DNA of 64,000 nucleotides. Source: Gemmatimonadales bacterium (lineage in GTDB: Bacteria; Gemmatimonadota; Gemmatimonadetes; Gemmatimonadales; GWC2-71-9). The position numbers and the translations under genes are program-made. Numbering within the stretch: position 1 is the stretch's first letter; every line of letters begins with the position of its first letter. Location: the NCBI GenBank assembly GCA_019637315.1, contig JAHBVU010000002.1:124001-188000 (forward strand), given 5' to 3'. The notes below the pieces were generated by a model that saw only the letters and a list, made by a program, of their open reading frames with translations, ran no database searches and was not told the DNA's origin. Shown one piece after another: positions 40,877 to 50,005 of this stretch.

Positions 40877-42070
40877 ATGTGGGCCGACCGTCACGTCGTG
40901 GTCGGCGTGACGGGTGGCATTGCATGCTACAAAAGCTGCCACCTCGTTCGCCACCTCGTCGAATCCGGGGCGCAGGTCGATGTGGTGCTCACCCGGGGAG
41001 CGGCGGAGTTCGTTCGGCCGCTCACTTTCGAAGCCCTCTCCGGCCGACCGGTGCTCAGTTCGCTCTGGGAGCCGGACCGCGCCCTTGCCCATATCCAACT
41101 CGGGCGTGATGCCGACCTGATCATCGTTGCTCCAGCCACCGCGCATGCGCTTGCGCGGCTGGCCCATGGCATGGCCGACGACTTCCTGACGGCCCTCGTG
41201 CTGGCGACGACCAAACCGGTGCTGTTGGCGCCGGCCATGAACGACGCCATGTACGCCGCCGCGCCCACCCAGGACAATCTCCGGCGCCTGATCGATCGCG
41301 GCATGACGATCGTCGGACCGGACACGGGGCCGCTGGCAGAGGGGCCCGCTGATCGCCCCGGACGGATGACCGAGCCGGACGTGATCGTGCGCCATGCTGC
41401 CCGCCTGATGCGCAAGAGCGCTGCCTGGTCGGGTCGCCGCGTCGTGGTCACCGCCGGCCCGACCCGGGAGGCGATCGACCCGGTGCGGGTGGTGACCAAT
41501 CGATCGAGCGGGAAGATGGGGTACCGCATCGCCGAGGCGGCTTGGTTTCGCGGGGCGGAGGTGACGCTGCTTGCGGGGCCGGGCGCCGAGCCCGATCCCG
41601 ACGGCGTCACGGTCGAGCGGATCGAGTCGACGGCCGAGCTCGATGCGGCGGTGCGTCGCCATCTGCCTGCGGCGGACGTGCTCGTCATGGCGGCGGCGCC
41701 GGCTGACTACCGGCCGGTTGCGCCGACCGATCAGAAGCGTCCGCGTGAACAGGGAACGCTGACCCTCGAGTTCGAGCCGACGGCGGATATCCTCCTGGGC
41801 ACCAAGGCGGTGCGAAAGCCGGGGGCGCTGATCGTGGGGTTTGCGCTGGAAACCGGCGATGCGGTCGCGAAGGCAGCTGCCAAGCTGGCGCGCAAGGGAC
41901 TCGATCTGATCGTGGCCAACGATGCCACGGAGCCGGGGGCCGGCTTTGAGGTGGATACGAACCGGGTCACCCTGGTCGACCGCGACGGGGGGCAACAGTC
42001 TGTTCCGCTGCAGTCGAAGGGTGCTGTGGCGGAGGCAATCCTGGATGCAATCGAGGTGCGGCTTGGATGA
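40877..42070 (+). CDS. coaBC: Bifunctional CoaBC (PPC decarboxylase / PPC synthetase)
   Basis: 397 residues from the ATG at 40877, four bases after rpoZ. The N-terminal half is the FMN-dependent phosphopantothenoylcysteine decarboxylase CoaC (GVTGGIACYK at the start, ending near residue 180 with the active-site PAMNDAMY region). The C-terminal half is the synthetase CoaB: VVVTAGPTREAIDPVRVVTNRSSGKMGYRIAEAA split in blocks, and later VANDATEPGAGFEVDTNRV. It performs two successive steps of coenzyme A synthesis. The last eight bases overlap the UDG start. Confidence 0.96.
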   Translation: MWADRHVVVGVTGGIACYKSCHLVRHLVESGAQVDVVLTRGAAEFVRPLTFEALSGRPVLSSLWEPDRALAHIQLGRDADLIIVAPATAHALARLAHGMADDFLTALVLATTKPVLLAPAMNDAMYAAAPTQDNLRRLIDRGMTIVGPDTGPLAEGPADRPGRMTEPDVIVRHAARLMRKSAAWSGRRVVVTAGPTREAIDPVRVVTNRSSGKMGYRIAEAAWFRGAEVTLLAGPGAEPDPDGVTVERIESTAELDAAVRRHLPAADVLVMAAAPADYRPVAPTDQKRPREQGTLTLEFEPTADILLGTKAVRKPGALIVGFALETGDAVAKAAAKLARKGLDLIVANDATEPGAGFEVDTNRVTLVDRDGGQQSVPLQSKGAVAEAILDAIEVRLG

Positions 42071-42929
42071 GCTGCGGCGCCGGTATCTCCGGCAACAGGT
42101 CGAGCTCGGTGGACCGGATTTGGTTGCCAGCATGCCCCTGTCCGACCTCTTGGCCAGGCCAGCACGAGGGGTGCAGCCGTCGCTGCCGTCCTCGCCGGAA
42201 GAGGGGCGAACCCGCCCGGCCGCTCCCGCGCTCCCGGCGGGTACCGGGGCCGAGACGCCGGCGGGCGCCGCAGCGCCTGCCGGAGCAGCGGGGGTTCGCG
42301 ACTGGCGCGTTGGCGCCCCGCCGATTCCTGGACCGGGGCTCGTCATCGAGCCACCGCTGCTGGGGACGACTCCTGCCGATTGGACCACGCTCGACGCCGT
42401 GGCGCGCGTCGTTGCCGGCTGTACCAAGTGCGCCCTGGCGCAGACGCGAACCCAGACGGTTCCAGGAGAGGGGAACTCGAAAGCCCAGCTCATGCTCGTG
42501 GGCGAGGGGCCGGGCCAGACGGAAGACGCAACCGGACGGCCATTCGTTGGTCGTGCCGGGGAGTTGCTCAACGGTATTCTGGCGGCGATCGGTTTCGAGC
42601 GCGAGGAAGTGTTCATTTGCAACGTGGTCAAGTGTCGACCGCCGCAGAATCGCAAGCCGCTGCCCGACGAAATGTCGGCCTGCTCCTCCTACCTCGACGC
42701 CCAGTTACGGCTGGTCCGACCGAAGGTTATTCTTGCTCTCGGGAGCACGGCCGCCGAAGCATTGCTCAAGGTCAAACGCTCACTGACCGATTTGCGCGGC
42801 CAGGTGCACTCGTATCAGGGGACACCGCTGGTGGTGACGTACCACCCGGCCGCGCTCCTCAGGAACCCGAATTGGAAGAAACCCACCTGGGATGACGTCC
42901 GCATCGCCCGACAACTTGTTGACCGTTGA
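42063..42929 (+). CDS. Family 4 uracil-DNA glycosylase (4Fe-4S)
   Basis: 288 residues from a TTG at 42063. The iron-sulfur signature is exact: CTKC (C-X2-C, about 120-123) and a C-X15-C pair (KCRPP to ACSSY, about 191-207). The active-site segment GEGPGQTEDATGRPFVGRAGELL and the HPAALLR leucine-loop region match family 4. Before these lies a 110-residue extension: a helix RRRYLRQQVELGG, a short PLSDLLARP motif, then a Pro/Ala/Gly linker. It removes uracil from DNA. Overlaps with coaBC (8 nt) and dnaB (38 nt) tie it to replication genes. Confidence 0.92.
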   Translation: MDELRRRYLRQQVELGGPDLVASMPLSDLLARPARGVQPSLPSSPEEGRTRPAAPALPAGTGAETPAGAAAPAGAAGVRDWRVGAPPIPGPGLVIEPPLLGTTPADWTTLDAVARVVAGCTKCALAQTRTQTVPGEGNSKAQLMLVGEGPGQTEDATGRPFVGRAGELLNGILAAIGFEREEVFICNVVKCRPPQNRKPLPDEMSACSSYLDAQLRLVRPKVILALGSTAAEALLKVKRSLTDLRGQVHSYQGTPLVVTYHPAALLRNPNWKKPTWDDVRIARQLVDR

Positions 42930-44274
42930 ACAGACCCTCCGGGGCGCGCCCTGGAGTCAGGAAGCTGAGCAAGCGGTGTTGGGCGCCATGATCCTCGATC
43001 AGGACGCGGCGCTTCGCGCGGTCGAATCGCTCGACCACTCGATGTTCTATCGTGAGTCGCATCGCCGGCTGTTCCGTGCCCTGGTGGCGCTGACGGAGCA
43101 GCGGGTCGTCGTCGACCACATCACGCTGCGGGACGAGCTGGTGCGGCGCGGGGATCTCGAAGCCGTCGGCGGGATGGAGTACCTGGCCGAGGTGGTCGAC
43201 GCGGTGGCGACGGCTGCGAACCTCGACCACCACGTCCGGATCGTCAAAGACAAGGCAATTCTGCGGCGCCTGATCGAGGCGTCGACGCAGACGATCACCG
43301 AAGCGTACGATGCCAAGCTGTCCTCCGGCGAACTGGTCGATCAGGCCGAAGGACGGATCTTCAAGATTTCTCAGGAGCGCAAGCAGGACGGGTTCACCCG
43401 GATCAAAGAGATGTTGTGGCCGACGATGGAGCGCATCGAAACGCTCCAGAAGAGCGGCAAAAAGATTACCGGGGTGCCGAGCGGCTTCACAGATTTGGAC
43501 GAGCTGACCTCGGGGTTTCAACCCTCGGAGCTCATCATCGTGGCTGCGCGTCCGTCGATGGGTAAGACCGCATTCTGTTTGAACGTCGCCACGGAGGCCG
43601 GGCATCACGGCAGCGGGGTCGCCATCTTTTCGCTGGAAATGTCGAAGGACTCGCTGGTGCAGCGCATGTTGTGCGCCGAAGCCCGGGTCGACAGCCAGGC
43701 TGTGCGGCGCGGCATGCTCAAGGATCGGGACTTCACCAACCTGGCCCGCGCCGCCGGGATTCTGCAGCAGTGCCCGATCTGGATCGATGACACGCCGGCC
43801 ATCACGCTGCTCGAGATGCGTTCCAAGGCCCGGCGACTGAAGGCCGAGTCGGATCTGGGCATGATCATTGTCGACTATCTCCAGTTGATGCGCAGCCCGG
43901 AGTACGCCGAGAACCGGGTTCAGGAAGTTTCGGACATTTCGCGGTCGCTCAAGGCGCTTTCGCGTGAGCTGTCGGTGCCGGTCGTGGCGCTGTCGCAGCT
44001 GTCGCGCGCGTCGGAACAGCGGGGCGGCGATCGGCGTCCGCAGCTCTCCGACCTGCGCGACTCGGGCGCCATCGAGCAGGACGCCGACGTCGTGATCTTC
44101 ATTCATCGACCTGAGTACTACGATCGCGAGGACGAATCGAAGCGCGGCCTGGCTGAGATTATTCTGGCCAAGCATCGTAACGGTCCGACGGGAGACATCA
44201 ACTTGCGGTTCCATCGGGAGTTTACCCGGTTCGAGGACTTCTCCAACCGGGAACCGGCGTCGTCGGGGTATTAG
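42892..44274 (+). CDS. dnaB: Replicative DNA helicase DnaB
   Basis: 460 residues from the ATG at 42892. The N-terminal collar domain begins QEAEQAVLGAMILDQDA. The RecA-like helicase part has Walker A RPSMGKTAFCLN, Walker B IIVDYLQLM and the arginine-finger region SQLSRASEQR. No intein interrupts the motor. It is the hexameric 5'-3' helicase of the replisome. It shares 38 nt with the upstream glycosylase gene, so initiation probably depends on coupling. Confidence 0.97.
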   Translation: MTSASPDNLLTVEQTLRGAPWSQEAEQAVLGAMILDQDAALRAVESLDHSMFYRESHRRLFRALVALTEQRVVVDHITLRDELVRRGDLEAVGGMEYLAEVVDAVATAANLDHHVRIVKDKAILRRLIEASTQTITEAYDAKLSSGELVDQAEGRIFKISQERKQDGFTRIKEMLWPTMERIETLQKSGKKITGVPSGFTDLDELTSGFQPSELIIVAARPSMGKTAFCLNVATEAGHHGSGVAIFSLEMSKDSLVQRMLCAEARVDSQAVRRGMLKDRDFTNLARAAGILQQCPIWIDDTPAITLLEMRSKARRLKAESDLGMIIVDYLQLMRSPEYAENRVQEVSDISRSLKALSRELSVPVVALSQLSRASEQRGGDRRPQLSDLRDSGAIEQDADVVIFIHRPEYYDREDESKRGLAEIILAKHRNGPTGDINLRFHREFTRFEDFSNREPASSGY

Positions 44275-44278
44275 CGCA

Positions 44279-45637
44279 ATGGCCAAGCCCCGATCGGTGT
44301 ACCGCTGCGCTGAATGCGGACACGAGCACGCGAAATGGGCCGGGCGATGCGAAGCATGCGGCGCTTGGAACTCGGTAGCGGAAGAGCCGACCGAGGCTCG
44401 CCCGGTCCGACGGTCAGTGGCGAAGCGTGCGCTGCCGGACGACCGGCGCCCTCGTCCGCTCGGCGACGTGGCAGGAGAGCGCCTCGAACGATGGTCGCTC
44501 GGGATCCCGGAACTCGATTTCGTTTTCGGTGGTGGCGTCGTTCCCGGATCGATGTCGCTGATCGGCGGGGAGCCGGGCGTCGGCAAGTCCACCCTGCTGC
44601 TCCAGGCTGCTGCCCGGCTGGTGGAGAGCGGGCGGCGGGTTCTCTACGCCAGCGGCGAGGAATCTGCTGAGCAGATCCGGCTCCGTGCCGATCGGCTCGC
44701 GGAAGACGCTCGCGGGGTGCTGGTGCTCGGCGAGACTCATCTGGAAACCATTCTGGCAGCGACCCGTGAGGTTGCCGCCGATCTGCTCATCCTCGATTCG
44801 ATCCAGACGGTCTTTACCGACGCGCTGGAGAGTGCGCCCGGCAGCGTGGGGCAGGTCCGGGAATCGGCCGCGAGGCTGATGCGCTTTGCCAAGGAGTCCG
44901 GCGTCAGCGTGGTGGTCGTCGGTCACGTCACCAAGGGCGGCATGCTCGCCGGCCCCAAGACCCTCGAGCACATCGTTGACACCGTGCTCTACTTCGAAGG
45001 TGAGACGTCGCTCAACTATCGCCTGCTGCGCGCGACGAAGAACCGCTTCGGTTCCGTCGATGAGCTGGGCGTCTTTGCCATGTCGGATCGGGGGCTGACC
45101 GGCGTGCCGAATCCGTCGGCGCTGTTTCTGGAGGCCCGTTCGACCACGACGAGCGGTAGCGCCGTCACGGCCCTGATGGAGGGTACGCGGCCGGTGCTGG
45201 TCGAAGTCCAGGCGCTGGCTGCGCCTTCGGGATACGGGACCCCGCAGCGGGTGGCCACCGGGCTCGACCCGAAACGTCTGGCGGTGCTGCTTGCGGTGCT
45301 CGAGCGTCGGGGCGGACACAACTTCGGCGCGCTCGATGTCTTCGTGCAGGTGAGCGCCGGAGTGCGACTCACCGAACCGGGTGCGGACCTGGCGGTTGCC
45401 GCAGCGTTGGTCTCGAGCCTCCTGAATCAACCGACGCCTGCCGATGCGCTCTTTCTCGGCGAGATCGGCCTCGCCGGGGAGGTCCGCCCGGTCGGCGGGA
45501 TCGATCGGCGGCTCGCCGAGGCCGGCCGACTCGGTTTCCGTCGGGCCTACGGGTCAGGTCGTCACGGCGAGTCGCCGGGTATCAAGTGTGTTTCGCTCGA
45601 TCACATCGATGAGCTGGTGCATGTCCTCGCGGCGTGA
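44279..45637 (+). CDS. radA: DNA repair protein RadA (Sms)
   Basis: 452 residues. An N-terminal C4 zinc finger (YRCAECG and GRCEACGAW, residues 8-34) precedes a RecA-like ATPase with Walker A GEPGVGKST (about 98-106) and the family motif KNRFG (about 253-257). The C-terminal Lon-like domain is present (SAGVRLTEPGADLAVAAALVSS in two blocks, GEIGLAGEVRPV). RadA is a branch-migration helicase loaded at recombination D-loops. It starts four bases after dnaB and overlaps ispD by 17 nt. Confidence 0.96.
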   Translation: MAKPRSVYRCAECGHEHAKWAGRCEACGAWNSVAEEPTEARPVRRSVAKRALPDDRRPRPLGDVAGERLERWSLGIPELDFVFGGGVVPGSMSLIGGEPGVGKSTLLLQAAARLVESGRRVLYASGEESAEQIRLRADRLAEDARGVLVLGETHLETILAATREVAADLLILDSIQTVFTDALESAPGSVGQVRESAARLMRFAKESGVSVVVVGHVTKGGMLAGPKTLEHIVDTVLYFEGETSLNYRLLRATKNRFGSVDELGVFAMSDRGLTGVPNPSALFLEARSTTTSGSAVTALMEGTRPVLVEVQALAAPSGYGTPQRVATGLDPKRLAVLLAVLERRGGHNFGALDVFVQVSAGVRLTEPGADLAVAAALVSSLLNQPTPADALFLGEIGLAGEVRPVGGIDRRLAEAGRLGFRRAYGSGRHGESPGIKCVSLDHIDELVHVLAA

Positions 45638-46328
45638 CGTCGGCGTCATCGTCGTGGCGGGGGGCCGTGGCGTCCGCGCCGGCGCCGGCGACCCGAAGCA
45701 GTATCGACTGCTGGGCAAGGTGCCCGTCCTGCTGCGGGCGCTCCGGCCGTTTCTGGCTCATCCGGCGGTCGACCGGATCGTCGCGGTTTTGCCGCACGCG
45801 GATGTGTCTGCGCCGCCGGAGTGGCTGGCTCCACTGGTTGGCGACCGCCTGACGCTCGTGGCTGGAGGGGCGGAACGAATGGCGTCGGTCGAGCAGGGGC
45901 TTTCGCAGCTGACGGCGACAATGGCGGTTGTCGTCGTTCATGACGGCGCACGACCGTTCGTCGATGCCGCGGTGATCGATGCGGTCATCCTCGAAGCAAG
46001 GGCCGGGCGGGGGGCAGTCGCGGCTGTGCCGGTGTCGGATACGATCAAGCGGTCTGGGGTCGGACCGGCCGGGCAGCCGGCCATCGTTGAAACGGTGTCG
46101 CGCGAGGGGTTGTGGCGGGCGCAGACCCCTCAGGCGTTTCCCACAGAGGTGCTGCGCCGCGGGCTCGCGGCGGCGCGGGCGGCGGGGGTTACGGTGACCG
46201 ATGATGCGCAGGCGGTGGAGTCCCAAGGACTCGCCGTCGTGCTCGTTCCCGACCGCCCCACCAATTTCAAGCTGACCACGCCGGATGATTTTGCGCTGGC
46301 GGAAGCGTTGCTTCGGGGGGAAAGGTGA
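45621..46328 (+). CDS. ispD: 2-C-methyl-D-erythritol 4-phosphate cytidylyltransferase
   Basis: 235 residues from the ATG at 45621, inside the radA 3' end. The nucleotide-binding signature is VVAGGRGVRAGAGDPKQY, the IspD form of GxGxRxG-x-PKQ. Later motifs: VVVHDGARPFVD, AVPVSDTIKR and RAQTPQAF, ending NFKLTTPDD. It makes CDP-methylerythritol in the non-mevalonate isoprenoid route. IspF is not next to it, unlike in many bacteria. Its TGA overlaps the GTG of tsaC. Confidence 0.95.
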   Translation: MSSRRDVGVIVVAGGRGVRAGAGDPKQYRLLGKVPVLLRALRPFLAHPAVDRIVAVLPHADVSAPPEWLAPLVGDRLTLVAGGAERMASVEQGLSQLTATMAVVVVHDGARPFVDAAVIDAVILEARAGRGAVAAVPVSDTIKRSGVGPAGQPAIVETVSREGLWRAQTPQAFPTEVLRRGLAAARAAGVTVTDDAQAVESQGLAVVLVPDRPTNFKLTTPDDFALAEALLRGER

Positions 46329-46975
46329 TCCTGCCGTTTCACGACGACGACGAGGTTGATGCCGCCGCTGCGGTCGTTGGTCCGCACCTGGCTGGGGGTG
46401 GCTTGCTCGGCTACCCGACCGAGACGGTCTATGGACTCGGTTCGTTCGCGACCGATGACGGGCTCGATGCCCTCGCGCGACTCAAGGGACGTCCCGAGCG
46501 GAAGCCGTTTCTGCTGCTGATCGGGAGCCGCCTCATGGCGGAGCGGGCGGGCCTCGTCTTTACTGCGTCGGCACGGGCCTTGGCGGACCATTTCTGGCCC
46601 GGACCGTTGACGCTGGTGCTCAAGGGCGGCGAGGGTCGCTTGCCGGAGCGACTGCGTGGCGCCGAAGGCGGCGTGGCCGTGCGGCATACCTCCCATCAGG
46701 GCATGGCACGCCTGATTGCCCGTCTCGACCAGCCGATCACTTCGACGTCCGCGAATCGCTCTGGCGGTCCGCCTGCTCCGGGCGCCGCCAAGCTGGCCGA
46801 GTTGTTTGCGCCGGCCGTCCTGGGCGGTCAGCTCATCGTTTTGGACGGTGGCGTCCTCGGCAACGTGCCGCCGTCGACCCTGGTCGACTGTACCACATCG
46901 GTGCCGACCCTGATTCGCGAAGGCGCGATTCCCCGGGACGAGCTCCGTCGCGCGGTAGGAAGGCTGGCACCCTGA
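46325..46975 (+). CDS. tsaC: L-threonylcarbamoyladenylate synthase (Sua5/YrdC/YwlC)
   Basis: 216 residues from a GTG overlapping the ispD stop (GTGA). Motifs: GLLGYPTETVYGLG, KGRPERKPFLLLI (the KxR-x-K-x-x-P-hhhh ATP/threonine binding run) and ITSTSANRSGGP. It is the single-domain YrdC type, without the Sua5 extension, and makes threonylcarbamoyl-AMP for t6A37 tRNA modification. The following gene encodes a YwlE-type phosphatase, the same neighbour as in the Bacillus ywl cluster. One-base overlap with that gene (TGATG). Confidence 0.95.
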   Translation: MILPFHDDDEVDAAAAVVGPHLAGGGLLGYPTETVYGLGSFATDDGLDALARLKGRPERKPFLLLIGSRLMAERAGLVFTASARALADHFWPGPLTLVLKGGEGRLPERLRGAEGGVAVRHTSHQGMARLIARLDQPITSTSANRSGGPPAPGAAKLAELFAPAVLGGQLIVLDGGVLGNVPPSTLVDCTTSVPTLIREGAIPRDELRRAVGRLAP

Positions 46976-47436
46976 TGCGGGTTCTCATCGTCTGTACGGG
47001 CAACACCTGTCGCAGCCCGCTGGCTGCGGCGCTGATCCGACAGGGCCTGTTGCTGACTGGCCACAGCGGCGTCGAGGTCGAATCGGCGGGGACCGGGGCG
47101 TGGGATGGCGCGCCGGCCTCCGAAGGTGCCTACCTGGTGGCGCTGGAAAGTGGCCTCGACCTGTCGGCCCATCGGGCCAGGCTCCTGACCAAGGAGCTGG
47201 TCGATCAGGCCGATCTCGTGCTCACTATGTCCCGTCCGCATCTCGGTCGGGTCAGGGAACTCGGCGGCGGCAGTCGGGCTCACTTGCTGGGAGAGTATGC
47301 CGGCCTTGCAGGGGCTCAGGCAGAAGTTGGCGACCCGTTCGGCGGCGCGGTCGAAGAGTATCGGGCGACCTTGCGGGAGCTCGAGGTCATGATGCCGGCC
47401 ATCTTGGCCCGGATCGTTGGTTCTGTCGGGTCATGA
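46975..47436 (+). CDS. Low-molecular-weight phosphatase, YwlE-like (protein arginine phosphatase type)
   Basis: 153 residues. The P-loop is CTGNTCRS (Cys7, Arg13; C-X5-R), with the general acid in DPFGG near residue 120. Thr11 in the loop is the residue that in Bacillus YwlE favours phospho-arginine; tyrosine phosphatases usually have Ile or a similar residue there. Combined with the adjacent tsaC (ywlC) gene, a role as arginine phosphatase is likely, though low-molecular-weight tyrosine phosphatase remains possible. The partner kinase McsB is not in the window. Overlaps aroE (ATGA). Confidence 0.88.
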   Translation: MRVLIVCTGNTCRSPLAAALIRQGLLLTGHSGVEVESAGTGAWDGAPASEGAYLVALESGLDLSAHRARLLTKELVDQADLVLTMSRPHLGRVRELGGGSRAHLLGEYAGLAGAQAEVGDPFGGAVEEYRATLRELEVMMPAILARIVGSVGS

Positions 47437-48227
47437 TCTCGGCGCGGACCCGAACCTTTGCGTTGCTTGGCAATCCGGTGCAGCACTCCCTGTCGCCGGC
47501 GATGCACAACGCGGCGTTCCGCGCGCTCGGTCTTGATGCGGTCTATGTCGCGCTCTGCTGCGCTGCGGAGGACGTGGCCGGGCTGATGCGGGGCCTGGCC
47601 CTGGCCGGGGGCGGTGGCAATGTGACAGTGCCGCACAAGCCAGTCGCTGCGCAGGTAGCACGGGGTGCCGACGGGCGGTCCTTGGAGGCGTGCAATACTT
47701 TCTGGGGTGAGCAGGGCCGCGTCGTGGGAGACGAAACCGACTCGGCCGGGATTCGGTATGCCTGGGAGCGGCTTGGTGCTCCGTCGGGCGACTGGCTGGT
47801 GCTGGGTACCGGCGGCAGCGCGTCGGGTGCCGCGCAGGCTGCCCGCGAGCTCGGCGTTGGCGTCAGGGTTCGATCGCGGTCACCCGAGCGTGCGGCTCGG
47901 TTCGCGCAGGAGCTGGAGGAGCGGGGTACCCGGCGCGCTAATGGACGGATCGGTCTCGTGGTCAACTGCACCCCGCTGGGTCTGGCCGAACCCGATGCGA
48001 TGCCGCTGGCGCCGGCGGAGGTTCCGCCCGGAGCGGTCGCGCTCGATCTGGTCTATCGCCCGGGGTACACGGTTTGGGTTCGCGCCTTGCAGAGCAGCGG
48101 GATCGCTGCGTGCGACGGGCGTGACGTGTTGCTTGGGCAAGGGGTTCGGGCGTTCGAACGCTGGTATCCTGAAGTTCCGGCCCCAGTCGAGGTCATGCGT
48201 GCCGCCCTGGACCGCCACCTGGTCTGA
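47433..48227 (+). CDS. aroE: Shikimate dehydrogenase
   Basis: 264 residues from the ATG at 47433. The substrate domain has NPVQHSLSPAMHNAAF at the start and GNVTVPHKPVAA with the catalytic Lys; the partner Asp lies in DETDSAGIRY, where the usual Asn-Thr-Asp is Glu-Thr-Asp. The NADP domain carries VLGTGGSASGAAQA, SRSPERA and NCTPLGL. It reduces 3-dehydroshikimate to shikimate in aromatic amino acid synthesis. Overlaps its upstream neighbour (ATGA) and the comF start (29 nt). Confidence 0.94.
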   Translation: MISARTRTFALLGNPVQHSLSPAMHNAAFRALGLDAVYVALCCAAEDVAGLMRGLALAGGGGNVTVPHKPVAAQVARGADGRSLEACNTFWGEQGRVVGDETDSAGIRYAWERLGAPSGDWLVLGTGGSASGAAQAARELGVGVRVRSRSPERAARFAQELEERGTRRANGRIGLVVNCTPLGLAEPDAMPLAPAEVPPGAVALDLVYRPGYTVWVRALQSSGIAACDGRDVLLGQGVRAFERWYPEVPAPVEVMRAALDRHLV

Positions 48228-48939
48228 GGGGCTGATTGCCCTCGAACGCTGGGTGCTTCCCGGCGCGTGCCTGCTGTGTCAGGACCCGGTCGGCAGCCCG
48301 ATTGCCGACCCGCTCGTCTGCGCGGTATGCCGGTTGCGGTGGCGCCGACTGCCGGAGCCGCGGTGCGTTCGGTGCGGACAGCCGATCGACCTCGATGCGG
48401 ATTGCCGGATCTGCCGGGACTGGCCCGACGGGTTCCGAGGGGTGCAGAGCGCTGTCTGGTTGGAAGCCAGCGCGCGTCGGGCGGTGCATTTGCTCAAGTA
48501 CGAGGGGTGGCGCCGGATCGCGGTGTCGCTCGCCGAGGCCATGCTGTCGCTCGAGCCCCTCGCCGACCGACCGACGCTGGTGCCGATTCCCCTGTCGGCC
48601 ACACGGCTTCGGGCGCGCGGTTATAATCAGAGCGCCGAGCTGGCCGCCGCGCTGCTCGGGCGCCGAGGAGGGCGGGTCAGTTCCTGCCTGGTGCGGACTC
48701 GGCATACGCGGACCCAGACCACGCTGACGCCGGAAGAGCGCGCTGCCAACCTGGCGGGCGCCTTCGCCACGACCGGCGCGGTGCCGTCGCGTGTCGTGCT
48801 GGTGGATGACGTATTCACGACGGGTGCGACGCTGGTTGAAGCTGCGCATGCTTTGTTGGAGGGTGGGGCGGTGGAGGTGTCGGCCGTGACCTTCGGGCGC
48901 GCGGAACTGCCACTGGCCGCCGTGAGCAGGATGGTGTGA
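48199..48939 (+). CDS. comF: ComF-family phosphoribosyltransferase-like protein
   Basis: 246 residues from a GTG at 48199, the only start that keeps the zinc region; it lies within the aroE 3' end. Two C-x2-C pairs form the N-terminal zinc finger (CLLC ... CAVC and CVRC ... CRIC). The phosphoribosyltransferase domain ends with [14 protein letters not shown], the PRPP-binding loop. ComF/GntX proteins are needed for DNA uptake during transformation in some bacteria, and their enzyme role is unknown. It closes the yicC operon. Confidence 0.92.
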   Translation: MPPWTATWSEGLIALERWVLPGACLLCQDPVGSPIADPLVCAVCRLRWRRLPEPRCVRCGQPIDLDADCRICRDWPDGFRGVQSAVWLEASARRAVHLLKYEGWRRIAVSLAEAMLSLEPLADRPTLVPIPLSATRLRARGYNQSAELAAALLGRRGGRVSSCLVRTRHTRTQTTLTPEERAANLAGAFATTGAVPSRVVLVDDVFTTGATLVEAAHALLEGGAVEVSAVTFGRAELPLAAVSRMV

Positions 48940-48988
48940 GACCGAGCAGGTATCTGACGATCATTTAGCGGAAGTTCGAGGAGACGAC

Positions 48989-50005
48989 ATGGCGATTCGA
49001 GTGGCAATCAACGGGTTCGGCCGGATTGGCCGCAATGTGGTGCGGGCGGCGACGGTAGAGGGAACCCCTGAACTCGAGATCGTGGCGGTCAATGACTTGA
49101 CCGATACCAAGACGCTGGCCCACCTGCTCAAGTACGACTCGGTGCACCGCAAGTTCCCGGGCACCGTCGAGACCGCCGAGAACGGCATCGTCGTCAATGG
49201 CAAGCTGATGCGGGTGCTGTCCGAACGGGATCCCGCAAAGCTGCCGTGGAAAGAGCTCGGGATCGACGTCGTGCTGGAGTCGACCGGTCACTTTACCGAT
49301 CGGGACGGCGCGGCCAAGCATCTCGCGGCCGGTGCACGTCGCGTCGTGATCTCGGCTCCGGGCAAGAACGAAGACATCACGGTCGTGTACGGAGTCAACC
49401 ACACCGCGTTCGATCCGGCCAAACATTTTGTCATCTCGAATGCGAGTTGCACCACCAACTGCCTGGTGCCGGTCGTCAAGACGATCCGTGATACCTTCGG
49501 ATTTCAGCGCGGCTACATGACGACGGTGCACGCCTACACCAACGACCAGCAGATTCTCGACCTGCCGCACAAGGATCTGCGGCGGGCCCGGGCGGCCGCG
49601 CTGTCGATCATTCCGACGACCACGGGTGCCGCGAAGGCAACCGCGCTGGTGATTCCCGAGGTCAAGGGCAAGATCGACGGGATTGCACTCCGGGTTCCGA
49701 CGGCCGATGTATCGCTGGTCGATCTGACCTGCATCGTCGAGAAGCCGACCTCAGTGGCCGAGGTGAATGCCGCGTTCCAGGCTGCCGCGGAGTCGGGCCC
49801 GCTCAAGGGCGTGCTGGCCGTCAGCGATGAGCCGCTCGTGTCGGTCGACTACACCGGCAACCTGGCCTCGAGCACCATCGACATGCTTTCGACGCAGGTG
49901 CTCGACGGCACCATGGTCCATGTCTCCTCGTGGTACGACAACGAGATGGGGTATTCGGCCCGCTGCGTCGACCTGTTGCAGTACATCGGAACGCACGGCG
50001 CATGA
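48989..50005 (+). CDS. gapA: Glyceraldehyde-3-phosphate dehydrogenase
   Basis: 338 residues with GAGGAG five bases before the ATG. Rossmann start [11 protein letters not shown], active-site [13 protein letters not shown] with the nucleophilic Cys near residue 153, and the C-terminal [16 protein letters not shown]. It oxidises glyceraldehyde-3-phosphate with phosphorylation. It heads gapA-pgk-tpiA, all joined by ATGA overlaps, a glycolytic operon. Confidence 0.97.
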   Translation: MAIRVAINGFGRIGRNVVRAATVEGTPELEIVAVNDLTDTKTLAHLLKYDSVHRKFPGTVETAENGIVVNGKLMRVLSERDPAKLPWKELGIDVVLESTGHFTDRDGAAKHLAAGARRVVISAPGKNEDITVVYGVNHTAFDPAKHFVISNASCTTNCLVPVVKTIRDTFGFQRGYMTTVHAYTNDQQILDLPHKDLRRARAAALSIIPTTTGAAKATALVIPEVKGKIDGIALRVPTADVSLVDLTCIVEKPTSVAEVNAAFQAAAESGPLKGVLAVSDEPLVSVDYTGNLASSTIDMLSTQVLDGTMVHVSSWYDNEMGYSARCVDLLQYIGTHGA

